From positions 10,001 through 74,000 of the forward strand of contig JACJYD010000005.1 of the NCBI GenBank assembly GCA_020636275.1: a stretch of 64,000 nt of DNA. Direction: 5' to 3'. Of this stretch, positions 8,426 through 16,416 are shown piece by piece; within the stretch, counting starts at the first letter, position 1, and every line of letters starts with the position of its first letter. The notes below the pieces were generated by a model, which ran no database searches, had not been told where the DNA came from, and saw only the letters and a list, made by a program, of their open reading frames with translations. The position numbers were made by a program, and so were the translations under genes. The DNA is from Lewinellaceae bacterium. GTDB lineage: Bacteria; Bacteroidota; Bacteroidia; Chitinophagales; Saprospiraceae.

Positions 8426-9569
8426 CGCTCAGGATTTTGATCTCAACCCGCTGGTTCCGCCGCCTGCCTTCCGCAGTGGCGTTGCTGGCAATGGGTTGCC
8501 GCTTGCCGTATCCCCGGTATTGGATCCGGTTGCGAGGAATGCCCCGGGCAGCCAGAAAATCGGCCACGGCTTTGGCCCGGTCGGTAGAGAGCCGGTCGCA
8601 GTAATCGTGTGGCGGATTGCCGTTGGTATGCCCGCCGATCTCCACGACGACATCCGGGTTGGCGTCCAGGAAATCGTAGATTTCGTTGAGCACCGGATAG
8701 GATTCGTCTTTTATCTTGGAACTGTCGGCCTCGAAATACAGGTTTTCGATCTGTATCGTTTGACCGATCCGGAGGTTCTTAGCGTCCAGATCGGCGAGGA
8801 TCTTGTTGGCGGGTTCGGTCGTTTTGGACTTATCCGGAGCGGGCTTTTCGGGTGTTGTTTTGGAATCCGGGGACGTAGTTGGATCCTTTGGCTGTTCTGG
8901 GACAAGGACTACAGGCTCCAGCACTTCGTCTTCGCAGGGAACCGGAACGATCGGCGAGGCATTGTCAACCAGGATGTTGCCGTTGTAGGGAAAGAGAACA
9001 GGGGTGTTGTAGAAGGCCTCCAAAACGATATAGGAATGGGTTTCTTTCGGCTTGAACTTGAAATCGTACTTCAGCCAGCGCGTGTTGATGATTGGCGAAG
9101 TTTCGGCAAGGAGTTCCTTTTTGTTGCAATAACTGGAGCCGCCCCAGATCCGGAGTTTTGCGGGAGTCGTGTAATTGGTGTTCTGGAAATTAACCCGGCT
9201 TTGGCTGACGTATAGTTCCGAACGGCAGAGAAAAAGGCTGAACTCATAGCAATCGCCTGCTTTCAGCGGGCCACTGAGCCGTTGGGATACCATTTCCCAG
9301 GTGTCGTTATCGCGGACGACCATACCGAGGTAGGTGTTGCCGTCGTATGCGGGTTTGACCACCTCAAAATAGGAATAGGAAGGATTGACACTGGGCTGGA
9401 CGTCGGGAGGAGTTTCATTGGGAAACCCGCAATCTTCCCATCCCTTTGGTGGTTTGCCTTGTGCAGGGAAATCCTCAAAGGATGGATTGGTCAGGAAAAT
9501 AGGGGGATCCTGGTTCCAGGCCGGGGTAAAATAGAATATGGCGACAAGGAGAACTAGAAAGGCACGCAT
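8415..9569 (-). CDS. OmpA-family outer-membrane/peptidoglycan-binding protein
   Basis: A 384-residue exported protein. A signal peptide (MRAFLVLLVAIFYFTPAW) is followed by a roughly 200-residue beta-rich domain opening with LTNPSFEDFPAQGKPPKGW, as in many Bacteroidota surface and gliding-associated proteins. A proline/threonine/lysine-rich linker (about 225-260) leads to a C-terminal OmpA domain. That domain carries the diagnostic IGGHTNGNPPHDYCDRLSTDRAKAV and GYGKRQPIASNATAEGRRRNQRVEI motifs, with the peptidoglycan-contacting Asp and Arg positions. It likely anchors the outer membrane to the cell wall. pabB begins inside its last codons. Confidence 0.88.
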   Translation of the reverse strand: MRAFLVLLVAIFYFTPAWNQDPPIFLTNPSFEDFPAQGKPPKGWEDCGFPNETPPDVQPSVNPSYSYFEVVKPAYDGNTYLGMVVRDNDTWEMVSQRLSGPLKAGDCYEFSLFLCRSELYVSQSRVNFQNTNYTTPAKLRIWGGSSYCNKKELLAETSPIINTRWLKYDFKFKPKETHSYIVLEAFYNTPVLFPYNGNILVDNASPIVPVPCEDEVLEPVVLVPEQPKDPTTSPDSKTTPEKPAPDKSKTTEPANKILADLDAKNLRIGQTIQIENLYFEADSSKIKDESYPVLNEIYDFLDANPDVVVEIGGHTNGNPPHDYCDRLSTDRAKAVADFLAARGIPRNRIQYRGYGKRQPIASNATAEGRRRNQRVEIKILSVEG

Positions 9570-9667
9570 GTTGAAGATATTGATTAATTCCTTACTACTA
9601 ATTTAATGAAAGAGAACATGCGGGAGGCATATCCTCCTTTCATTAGCTTTTATTACTCTACGGATAA

Positions 9668-9730
9668 TGACATAAATAATTTATAAGCAATGCAGCCACC
9701 GGCCGCATTGCTTATAAATTATTTATGTCA
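9668..9730. repeat. Long perfect palindrome, copy A of a dispersed element
   Basis: Two 26-base arms (9668-9693 and 9705-9730) are perfectly complementary around an 11-base loop AGCCACCGGCC, and the right arm runs into AGAGAACTTAAGTA. A second copy at 61675-61745 has the same loop, the same TGACATA outer arm and the same right flank, but different bases in the inner arm (GCAATGC here, ACACTGC there), each matched on the opposite arm. Neither the long A-free loop side nor a T run makes it a standard terminator. It sits in the 370-base gap between the OmpA gene and gcdH, upstream of the former. Confidence 0.8.
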
Positions 9731-9821
9731 GAGAACTTAAGTACACTGTAATAAAAATAACTTTATTTGATGTGATAACCCATTCTTTCAGTGGAGAAAA
9801 CATTTTCGATTTCTCCATATT

Positions 9822-9867
9822 GAAAAAGAGCGGTTTAGGAATAATTAACGCATTCCTAAACCGCTCT
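9822..9867 (-). terminator. Intrinsic terminator of the glutaryl-CoA dehydrogenase gene
   Basis: Perfect 16-base arms AGAGCGGTTTAGGAAT (9827-9842) and its complement (9852-9867) around AATTAACGC. On the minus strand the hairpin is followed by a TTTTTC run, and it lies about 70 bases after the gcdH stop codon. Confidence 0.85.
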
Positions 9868-9938
9868 GTTTTCCTGTTTTCGACAAAATTGCCCAAATAT
9901 TGGACGATTCAGAGGCGGAGACCAGCTCAGCCGAGCTA

Positions 9939-11156
9939 TTATTGAAAGGCATTGAAGCCCGTGACATCCATTCCGGTAATGAGCAAGTGGATATCGTGGG
10001 TGCCTTCATATGTAATAACGGATTCGAGGTTCATCATGTGTCGCATGATGGGATATTCGGCGGTTATGCCCATCCCTCCATGGATCTGCCGGGCCTCGCG
10101 GGCGATTTCCAGGGCCATGTTGACATTATTGCGCTTGGCCATGGATATTTGCGCCGGGCTTGCTTTTCCGGCATTGGCCAGGGTGCCGAGGCGCCAGGCC
10201 AGCAGTTGGGCCTTGGTGATCTCGGTGATCATCTCGGCGAGTTTCTTCTGCGTGAGTTGAAATTGGCCGATCGGTTTGTCAAACTGGATGCGTTCCCTGG
10301 AATAGCGAAGCGCGGAATCGTAGCAGTCCATCGCGGCGCCGATCGCGCCCCAGGCGATGCCGTAGCGCGCTTTGTTGAGGCAGGACAATGGTCCTTTCAT
10401 CCCTTTCACGTTGGGGAGCAGGTTTTTCTTGGGCACCCGAACGTCTTCGAATACCAGTTCACCGGTTACGGAAGCGCGCAGCGACCATTTTCCATGGATC
10501 TCCGGAGCGGAGAATCCTTTCATTCCCTTTTCCACGATCATTCCCCGCACGATGCCTTCTTCATCTTTGGCCCAGACCACGGCGATGTCTGCAACGGGGG
10601 AGTTGGTGATCCACATTTTGGCGCCGTTGAGGATGTAGGCGTCGCCGTCCTCGCGGATATTGCTGACCATCCCGGCGGGATTGGAGCCGTAATCGGGCTC
10701 GGTGAGGCCGAAACAGCCGATCATTTCCCCTGAGGCCAGTTTGGGGAGATATTGACGGCGTTGTTCTTCCGATCCGAATTGGTAGATCGGGTACATAACC
10801 AGGGAGCCCTGCACGGAAGCCATGGACCGGATACCGGAATCGCCCCGCTCCAGCTCCTGCATGATGACCCCATAAGCGATCTCGTCCATACCCCCGCATC
10901 CGTACTCGGCGGGGAGGCTGGGACCGAAGGCGCCGATCTCGCCAAGACCCCGGAATAAATGGGTGGGGCAGGCGTGGCGGTTGGCATAGTCTTCAATGAT
11001 CGGGGTCACTTCCTGTTTTACCCAATCGCGTACTGCATCACGGGCCATGAGGTGCTCCGGGCTGAGCAATTCGTCGACGTGGTAATAATCGTGTCCTTGG
11101 AAACGGTCTTCCCGGACGTTCTTCTTCCGGGTGTTGGTTTGGGTATTTTCCAGCAT
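9939..11156 (-). CDS. gcdH: Glutaryl-CoA dehydrogenase
   Basis: FAD-dependent oxidative decarboxylation of glutaryl-CoA to crotonyl-CoA in lysine, tryptophan and related catabolism. It is 405 residues. The sequence follows glutaryl-CoA dehydrogenases closely, more so than general acyl-CoA dehydrogenases: GCFGLTEPDYGSNPAGM, GAKMWITNSPVADIAVVWA, GLNKARYGIAWG-like CLNKARYGIAWGAIGAA, KRNNVNMALEIAREARQIHGG, and the catalytic glutamate in YEGTHDIHLL. The start MLENTQTN at 11156 was chosen over an upstream ATG because a TACCTTTG box lies between them. It probably works with the beta-oxidation-like genes further along the plus strand, though it is divergently transcribed. Confidence 0.92.
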   Translation of the reverse strand: MLENTQTNTRKKNVREDRFQGHDYYHVDELLSPEHLMARDAVRDWVKQEVTPIIEDYANRHACPTHLFRGLGEIGAFGPSLPAEYGCGGMDEIAYGVIMQELERGDSGIRSMASVQGSLVMYPIYQFGSEEQRRQYLPKLASGEMIGCFGLTEPDYGSNPAGMVSNIREDGDAYILNGAKMWITNSPVADIAVVWAKDEEGIVRGMIVEKGMKGFSAPEIHGKWSLRASVTGELVFEDVRVPKKNLLPNVKGMKGPLSCLNKARYGIAWGAIGAAMDCYDSALRYSRERIQFDKPIGQFQLTQKKLAEMITEITKAQLLAWRLGTLANAGKASPAQISMAKRNNVNMALEIAREARQIHGGMGITAEYPIMRHMMNLESVITYEGTHDIHLLITGMDVTGFNAFQ

Positions 11157-11181
11157 GATTAGGATCGTTTTTATTGGATGA

Positions 11182-11189
11182 CAAAGGTA
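11182..11189 (-). promoter_or_regulatory. Promoter -7 box for gcdH; near-match for folB on the other strand
   Basis: TACCTTTG on the minus strand is an exact TAnnTTTG match 26 bases before the gcdH start. On the plus strand, TTACTTTG at 11212-11219 is a one-mismatch box in front of folB, so this 108-base gap looks like a back-to-back promoter region. Confidence 0.55.
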
Positions 11190-11264
11190 CGCCATTTCGG
11201 GCAATCTTTTGTTACTTTGTAAGTTCCCTTCCGCATGCCGGACCGGGATAAAAGATAGTACCAC

Positions 11265-11780
11265 ATGGCAGTCATTGCATTAGAAGGCATGCATTTTTAT
11301 GCCTACCATGGCGTTTATGAAGAGGAAAGGAGGATCGGGGGCGAGTACATCGTCGACGTATCCCTGAACGTCGATGTGACCCAAGCTGCCGTTTCGGATG
11401 ACCTTCAACGAACGGTGAACTACGAAACGGTCTACCTCATCTGCGAAGCGGCGATGCGGCAGCCCTCAAAACTCATTGAGAACGTAGCCGAACGTATTGC
11501 CTTGCAGTTGAAGAACCAGTTTGGATTCATCCGCGAAATGAATATCCGCATTCGGAAAAAAAATCCGCCGCTCGGCGGGCATGTGGAGTACGCCATGGTT
11601 GAGGTCGACGGTAATTTCCAGAAAAGCTGCGGCCGTTGCGGCCGGCCTATGCTCTGCTACGGCGACCGTTCCTGCTGGTGCCTCGATGCCCCGGTGAAGG
11701 ATGCGGCCCTCGAGTCCCTGAAGATCCAATACGGCGACCGCTGCCTGTGCAGGGATTGCCTGCAATTCTTTGCCGGATAA
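11265..11780 (+). CDS. folB: Dihydroneopterin aldolase with C-terminal cysteine-rich CWC-type domain
   Basis: Residues 1 to about 116 are a full FolB, which cleaves dihydroneopterin to 6-hydroxymethyl-dihydropterin in folate synthesis. Motifs are YHGVYEEERRIGGEYIVDV with the catalytic Glu, NYETVY, KLIENVAERIA and RIRKKNPPLGGHV with the catalytic Lys. A further 55 residues carry eight cysteines (122, 125, 131, 137, 139, 160, 162, 165) in the pattern CxxC...C...CWC...CLCxxC. This matches the small cysteine-rich CWC family, usually a free-standing protein. It may bind zinc. The fusion is in frame with no stop between, so the sequence as given encodes one protein. Its function is unknown. Confidence 0.88.
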   Translation: MAVIALEGMHFYAYHGVYEEERRIGGEYIVDVSLNVDVTQAAVSDDLQRTVNYETVYLICEAAMRQPSKLIENVAERIALQLKNQFGFIREMNIRIRKKNPPLGGHVEYAMVEVDGNFQKSCGRCGRPMLCYGDRSCWCLDAPVKDAALESLKIQYGDRCLCRDCLQFFAG

Positions 11781-11885
11781 GTCAAAAAATAATATAACGT
11801 TTCCATAACACCCCTTTTCGCCTCTTTTCCGTTTCAAGGATGTCGCGATTTACAGAAGCTTTTCAAAAAACAACAAAGGCAAATC

Positions 11886-12593
11886 ATGAAAAAATTGCTA
11901 TTTCTTCCATTGCTGGGCATACTCTTCTCTTCCTGCGATGTTCTTCAGCAGGTAGTCGATGCTTCCCTTAGCCAGTCAACGCCGCTGACCACGACGGAAA
12001 TCGGGGCAGGTCTCAAGCAGGCGCTCGAAATCGGTATTACGGAGGGCGCCAATAAACTCTCGCAAACGGACGGGTACTTCAAAAGTCCGTACAAGATCCT
12101 CCTGCCGCCGGAAGCTCAGAAAGTGACCGCCAAGCTGCAAAACATTCCCGGCTTTTCCGATGTGGAAAGCATCGTGCTGGAGAAGATCAACAGGGGGGCC
12201 GAAGATGCCGCAAAGCGGGCTGCACCGATCTTTAAAGATGCCATTACCCAAATGTCCTTCAGCGATGCGATGGGCATCCTGATGGGGAGCAAAAACGCCG
12301 CTACGCAGTATCTCCAGAAAACGACCTACGACAAGTTGTACGCGGAGTTCAACCCCGTGATCGTGGAATCGCTCGACAAGTTCAGCGCCCGGAAATACTG
12401 GTCGGATGCCGTCACGGCATACAACAAGATCCCCCTGGTCGACAAAGTAAACCCCAGCCTGGATGACTACGTCACCAAACAGGCTTTGACCGGCCTTTTT
12501 TCAATGGTGGAGAAAAAGGAACTCGACATCCGCACCAACCTCGCCTCCCGGACAACCGACCTTTTGCGGAAGGTCTTTGCAAAACAGGATTGA
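11886..12593 (+). CDS. DUF4197 lipoprotein
   Basis: A 235-residue protein with an N-terminal lipoprotein signal (MKKLLFLPLLGILFSSCDVL, Cys18) and a helical body matching DUF4197: GLKQALEIGITEGANKLSQ, YKILLPPEAQKV, VLEKINRGAEDAAKRAAPIF, ALTGLFSMVEKKELDIRTN. The family is common in Proteobacteria and Bacteroidota and has no assigned role; location should be periplasmic, membrane-anchored. It ends just before a terminator. Confidence 0.88.
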   Translation: MKKLLFLPLLGILFSSCDVLQQVVDASLSQSTPLTTTEIGAGLKQALEIGITEGANKLSQTDGYFKSPYKILLPPEAQKVTAKLQNIPGFSDVESIVLEKINRGAEDAAKRAAPIFKDAITQMSFSDAMGILMGSKNAATQYLQKTTYDKLYAEFNPVIVESLDKFSARKYWSDAVTAYNKIPLVDKVNPSLDDYVTKQALTGLFSMVEKKELDIRTNLASRTTDLLRKVFAKQD

Positions 12594-12597
12594 ATGT

Positions 12598-12638
12598 AAA
12601 TAGAGTGGGAAGGCTACGCCTCCTCCCTCTATTTTTAT
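12598..12638 (+). terminator. Intrinsic terminator after the DUF4197 gene
   Basis: AAATAGAGTGGGAAGGC (12598-12614) and GCCTCCTCCCTCTATTT (12618-12634) pair in 14 of 17 positions plus one wobble, around a TAC loop, and run into TTTTT. Confidence 0.75.
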
Positions 12639-12698
12639 ACCTTTGGGGCTATCTTTTAAGGATGGATCGGGCGGGCGCCCCCCGCCCGACCCATCCTT
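12638..12698 (+). promoter_or_regulatory. Promoter -7 box and 5' leader hairpin of the paa-type cluster
   Basis: TACCTTTG at 12638-12645 matches TAnnTTTG exactly. About ten bases on, a GC-rich hairpin pairs AAGGATGGATCGGGCGGG (12658-12675) with its complement (12681-12698) with a single mismatch around CGCCC. The hairpin would lie at the very 5' end of the transcript, 33 bases before the dehydrogenase start codon. It could be a leader structure or an alternative terminator; no T run follows. Confidence 0.5.
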
Positions 12699-12731
12699 AT
12701 GTACAGATTTCCTAACCAAAGAACCTCTTAC

Positions 12732-13889
12732 ATGAAAATAGGCGTTTTGGGTAGCGGCTCCATGGGAAGCGGCATCGCACAAGTCGCTGCTTCAGCCGGG
12801 CACGAAGTAGTTATCTTTGACAATCACGCCTCTGCAATGGACCGGGCCCGGCAAAACATGGAAACCCTGTTTTCCCGGCTCGTGGAGAAAGGGACCTATT
12901 CATCCGGGGAATCGAAAGACATCCTGGGCCGTATCCGTTGGGCCGATCGAATGCATGGCCTCCATGGCATTGGCCTGCTCATCGAAGCGATCGTTGAAGA
13001 TCTGAGCGCAAAACGGGTCGAATTCGAACAGCTGGAAGATGTCGTCGGCCCGGATTGCATCATGGCTACCAATACATCCTCCCTTTCTATTGCAGGTATC
13101 GCTGCTGCTTGCAAAAAGCCCGAACGCGTCATCGGGATCCACTTTTTTAACCCGGCGCCCCTGATGAAACTCGTCGAGATCATCCCGGCCATTCAAACGG
13201 CGCCGGAGGTGGTGAAACGGGCGGAAGACCTGATCAAAAGCTGGGGAAAACAAACCGTTCTGGCAAAGGATACCCCGGGCTTTATCGTCAACCGGATCGC
13301 CCGCCCTTTCTATGGGGAAGCCCTTCGCATTTACGAAGAAGGCCTGGCCGATCCGGCTACCATCGATTGGGCGATGAAAGAGATCGGCAAATTTCGGATG
13401 GGCCCTTTCGAACTGATGGACTATATCGGGCACGATGTCAATTTTGCCGTTACCGAAACGGTTTTTCAGGCATTCTTCTACGATCCGCGATACCGGCCTT
13501 CCTTTTCGCAAAAACGGCTTGTGGAAGCAGGTTATCTGGGCCGGAAAACAGGAAGAGGCTTTTACGATCATACTCCCGGCGCCCAGGCGCCAATCCCCGT
13601 TCAGGATAAGAAATTGGGTAAGGATATCGTCCACCGGATCATTTGCATGCTGATCAATGAAGCGGCAGACGCCTTCTATCTGAAGATCGCCTCCAGAGAG
13701 GATATCGACCTGGCTATGACCACGGGGGTGAACTATCCCAAAGGTCTCCTGAAATGGGCCGATGAGATCGGCATCGCCCGCTGTGTGGAAACCCTCGACC
13801 GGCTCTACGAAGAGTATCACGAAGACCGCTACCGCTGCAGTCCGCAACTCCGTAAAATGACCCGGGAGGTATCGAAGTTTTATGAATGA
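12732..13889 (+). CDS. paaH: 3-hydroxyacyl-CoA dehydrogenase, probably 3-hydroxyadipyl-CoA dehydrogenase
   Basis: NAD-dependent oxidation of an (S)-3-hydroxyacyl-CoA to the 3-oxoacyl-CoA. The 385-residue protein has the Rossmann motif GVLGSGSMGSGIAQV at the N-terminus, the NTSSLSI segment, the catalytic His in IGIHFFNPAPLMKLVEI, and DTPGFIVNRIARPFYGEA leading into the dimerisation domain. A second, shorter C-terminal domain (about 290-385) is present, as in PaaH. Assignment to phenylacetate breakdown rests on the adjoining PaaI, PaaJ, PaaY and PaaZ genes. The ATG at 12732 was preferred over 12699 because the Rossmann fold begins there. The next gene overlaps it by eight bases. Confidence 0.87.
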   Translation: MKIGVLGSGSMGSGIAQVAASAGHEVVIFDNHASAMDRARQNMETLFSRLVEKGTYSSGESKDILGRIRWADRMHGLHGIGLLIEAIVEDLSAKRVEFEQLEDVVGPDCIMATNTSSLSIAGIAAACKKPERVIGIHFFNPAPLMKLVEIIPAIQTAPEVVKRAEDLIKSWGKQTVLAKDTPGFIVNRIARPFYGEALRIYEEGLADPATIDWAMKEIGKFRMGPFELMDYIGHDVNFAVTETVFQAFFYDPRYRPSFSQKRLVEAGYLGRKTGRGFYDHTPGAQAPIPVQDKKLGKDIVHRIICMLINEAADAFYLKIASREDIDLAMTTGVNYPKGLLKWADEIGIARCVETLDRLYEEYHEDRYRCSPQLRKMTREVSKFYE

Positions 13890-14334
13890 AAACCAATCAA
13901 TTTACGATCCGATGGAAGAAAGAACGCGCGCCCAATTGGTCGTCGACCAGATGATGGAACATGATGCCTTCAGTCAATGGCTGGGTATTGAACGGATCGA
14001 AGAAGCACCCGGCCGGTCGGTGTTGCGCATGACCGTTCGCAAGGAAATGCTCAATGGCTTTCATATCGCCCACGGAGGAATCTGCTATTCCCTGGCCGAT
14101 AGCGCCCTGGCATTCGCTTCCAACTCTCACGGCCGCAAAGCTGTTTCTATTGAAACTTCCATCTCCCACACCGAACCGGTGCATGCGGGCGACGTGCTCA
14201 CCGCAACTGCGGTAGAAGAAAATGCCGGGAAAAAAATAGCCTTTTATCAGGTCCGGGTGATGAACCAACACGACCGCCTGGTTGCTTTATTCAAAGGCAC
14301 GGTTTACCGGATGGAAAAGGATTGGGAAATTTAA
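13882..14334 (+). CDS. paaI: PaaI-type hotdog-fold thioesterase
   Basis: A 150-residue single hotdog domain with the PaaI signature NGFHIAHGGICYSLADSALAFASNS (about residues 52-76) and AVSIETSISHTEPVHAGDVLTATA. It should hydrolyse stalled phenylacetyl-CoA-type intermediates and return free CoA. It overlaps the dehydrogenase gene by eight bases and is followed after four bases by the thiolase, so the three form one tight transcription unit. Confidence 0.9.
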   Translation: MNENQSIYDPMEERTRAQLVVDQMMEHDAFSQWLGIERIEEAPGRSVLRMTVRKEMLNGFHIAHGGICYSLADSALAFASNSHGRKAVSIETSISHTEPVHAGDVLTATAVEENAGKKIAFYQVRVMNQHDRLVALFKGTVYRMEKDWEI

Positions 14335-14338
14335 ATAG

Positions 14339-15544
14339 ATGAAAAAAACATACCTCATAGACGGCCTCCGTACCCCTGTCGGAAAATTCGGGGGCAGCCT
14401 GGCGCCGGTGCGCACCGACGACCTGGCTGCGCACGTCATCAGATCCTTGGTGGAACGCCATCCGGAGATCCCGCTCGACGCCTACGACGATGTGATCATG
14501 GGTTGTGCAAACCAGGCGGGCGAAGACAACCGCAACGTGGCCCGAATGGCCCTGCTGCTCGCCGGCCTTCCCTGGTCGGTGCCGGGCGAGACGGTCAACC
14601 GGCTCTGTGCTTCGGGTATGTCGGCTGCAGTACATGCCCATCGGGCTGTCATGACAGGCGATGGCGACCTGTTCATCGCCGGGGGAGTGGAAAACATGAC
14701 CCGCGGCCCCTGGGTGATCTCCAAAACCTCCCGGCCTTTCGGCAACGATGCCGAGATGCACGACAGCAGCTTCGGCTGGCGTTTTGTCAATCCCGGAATG
14801 AAAGAGCTCTACGGCACGGAAGCTATGGGAGAAACCGCAGAAAATCTGGCCGAATTGTACAAGATCAGCCGGGAAGACCAGGACCGGTTTGCCTATTGGT
14901 CGCAAATGAAAGCTGCCGAAGCGCTGAAAAACGGCCGCCTCGCGGAAGAGATCGCCCCCGTGCTCATTCCTCAACGAAAAAAAGACCCGGTGGCGGTGGA
15001 CCGCGATGAGTTCATCAAACCGGATACCTCGCTGGAAGTCCTGGCAACCCTTCGCCCGGCTTTCCGAAAGGAGGGCTCGGTGACGGCAGGCAACGCTTCC
15101 GGACTCAACGATGGAGCAGCTGCGCTGCTTGTCGCCTCCGAAACCGCCGTTGATAAATACCACTTGAAGCCCCTGGCCCGGATAGTGAGTTCAGCCGTTG
15201 TTGGCGTGGAACCCCGCATCATGGGCATAGGCCCGGTAGGCGCTTCCAAAAAAGCGCTTGCAAAGGCCGGACTTACCCTGTGGGATATGGATATCATCGA
15301 GATCAATGAGGCCTTTGCCGTTCAGGTGCTCGCCTGCACCCGCGAGCTGGGCCTTGCCGACAACGATGCGCGCATCAACCCCAACGGGGGCGCCATCGCC
15401 ATCGGCCACCCCCTCGGCATGACCGGCGCCCGCATCCTGCTCTCCGCCGCCCTGGAAATACAAAAGCGCCAGGTCCGCTACGCACTGGTTACCATGTGCA
15501 TCGGAGTGGGACAGGGGTACGCGGTGGTGTTGGAAAGGTTTTAA
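14339..15544 (+). CDS. paaJ: Thiolase, 3-oxoadipyl-CoA/3-oxo-5,6-dehydrosuberyl-CoA type
   Basis: Cleaves 3-oxoadipyl-CoA to succinyl-CoA and acetyl-CoA (and the C8 dehydro intermediate in phenylacetate breakdown). The 401-residue protein has the acyl-accepting Cys90 in NRLCASGMSA, GGVENMTRGP, NASGLNDGAAALL, NEAFAVQVLA, the GHPLGMTGARI histidine motif, and MCIGVGQG with the second catalytic cysteine. GGVENMTRGPWV and the overall length fit the PaaJ/PcaF branch rather than acetoacetyl-CoA thiolases, but substrate cannot be proven from sequence. It ends at an AT-rich repeat block. Confidence 0.9.
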   Translation: MKKTYLIDGLRTPVGKFGGSLAPVRTDDLAAHVIRSLVERHPEIPLDAYDDVIMGCANQAGEDNRNVARMALLLAGLPWSVPGETVNRLCASGMSAAVHAHRAVMTGDGDLFIAGGVENMTRGPWVISKTSRPFGNDAEMHDSSFGWRFVNPGMKELYGTEAMGETAENLAELYKISREDQDRFAYWSQMKAAEALKNGRLAEEIAPVLIPQRKKDPVAVDRDEFIKPDTSLEVLATLRPAFRKEGSVTAGNASGLNDGAAALLVASETAVDKYHLKPLARIVSSAVVGVEPRIMGIGPVGASKKALAKAGLTLWDMDIIEINEAFAVQVLACTRELGLADNDARINPNGGAIAIGHPLGMTGARILLSAALEIQKRQVRYALVTMCIGVGQGYAVVLERF

Positions 15545-15654
15545 GTTTATAAGGGTATAAGTTTATAAGGGTATAAGTTTATAAGGGTATAAGTTTATAA
15601 GGTTATAAGTTTTTCCTTCAAAAACTTATAACCTCATAAACTCAAAAACTTAAA
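15543..15654. repeat. Four 16-bp tandem repeats running into a dispersed AT-rich hairpin
   Basis: AAGTTTATAAGGGTAT is repeated at 15543, 15559 and 15575, with a one-base variant at 15591. The last unit merges into a hairpin whose core arms GGTTATAAGTTTTT (15601-15614) and AAAAACTTATAACC (15620-15633) enclose CCTTC and extend outward with one mismatch. The right arm continues as CTCATAAACTCAAAAACTTAAAA. A near-identical hairpin lies at 17008-17085 and shorter versions at 871-897 and about 46690-46725. The first repeat starts in the thiolase stop codon; the block ends 17 bases before the next start. Confidence 0.85.
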
Positions 15655-15671
15655 AAAAACTCAAAAATACT

Positions 15672-16403
15672 ATGGCTAGACGAACCCTCTTTTCCTCCGG
15701 AAACCCCGTCCTCTCCGATGAAACTTACCGCAAAGCGGCTGGAGTAGCGACCGATGAAACCATGACCGTGCGCGGCGCGGTGCAAAAATCGTTTTTACTG
15801 GCTGCCGTATTGGTAGTCGTGGGCGTGTGGTCATTCATGAATGCCAACCCCCTGTTTATTTGGGTCGGCGCTATTGGCGGCCTGATCGCCGTGCTGGTAG
15901 CGGTCTTTAAAAAAGAATGGTCGCCGGTGTTGGCGCCGGTGTACGCCGCCCTCGAAGGCCTTGCCCTCGGTGCGATCACCGCCATCTATGCCGCCGCCTA
16001 CGACGGCATTGTCTTCAACGCGATCACCCTGACCGTGGCGATCCTGCTGGCCATGCTTTTTCTCTACCAGACCCGGATCATCAAAGTGACGGACAAGCTC
16101 CGCTCCGGGATCATCATGGCTACTACAGGTATTTTCCTGGTCTACATGGTCGACATCGTGCTGGGCTTCTTCGGCGTGAATGTTCCCTACCTCCACAGTG
16201 GCGGTATGATCGGCATCGGGATCAGCCTCTTTATCGTGGGTGTGGCTTCCCTCAATCTTCTGTTGGACTTTGATCAGTTCGAAAAAGGAGAGCAATATGG
16301 CGCGCCGAAATACATGGAGTGGTTCTCTGCGCTTGGGCTGCTGGTGACCTTGGTTTGGTTGTATCTGGAAATACTGAGATTGCTTTCCAAGCTCAGGGAT
16401 TAA
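15672..16403 (+). CDS. Bax inhibitor-1/YccA family membrane protein
   Basis: A 243-residue integral membrane protein with seven predicted transmembrane segments after a hydrophilic 45-residue start (MARRTLFSSGNPVLSDETYRK). The family signature is seen in APVYAALEGLALGAITAIYAAAYDGIVFNAITLT and the closing FSALGLLVTLVWLYLEILRLLSKLRD. YccA-type proteins modulate the FtsH membrane protease or act as calcium leak channels in other bacteria; the role here is unknown. It sits inside the paa-type cluster on the same strand, framed by AT-rich hairpins, so it may be independently transcribed. Confidence 0.92.
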   Translation: MARRTLFSSGNPVLSDETYRKAAGVATDETMTVRGAVQKSFLLAAVLVVVGVWSFMNANPLFIWVGAIGGLIAVLVAVFKKEWSPVLAPVYAALEGLALGAITAIYAAAYDGIVFNAITLTVAILLAMLFLYQTRIIKVTDKLRSGIIMATTGIFLVYMVDIVLGFFGVNVPYLHSGGMIGIGISLFIVGVASLNLLLDFDQFEKGEQYGAPKYMEWFSALGLLVTLVWLYLEILRLLSKLRD

Positions 16404-16416
16404 TTTTTTTGAAAAA

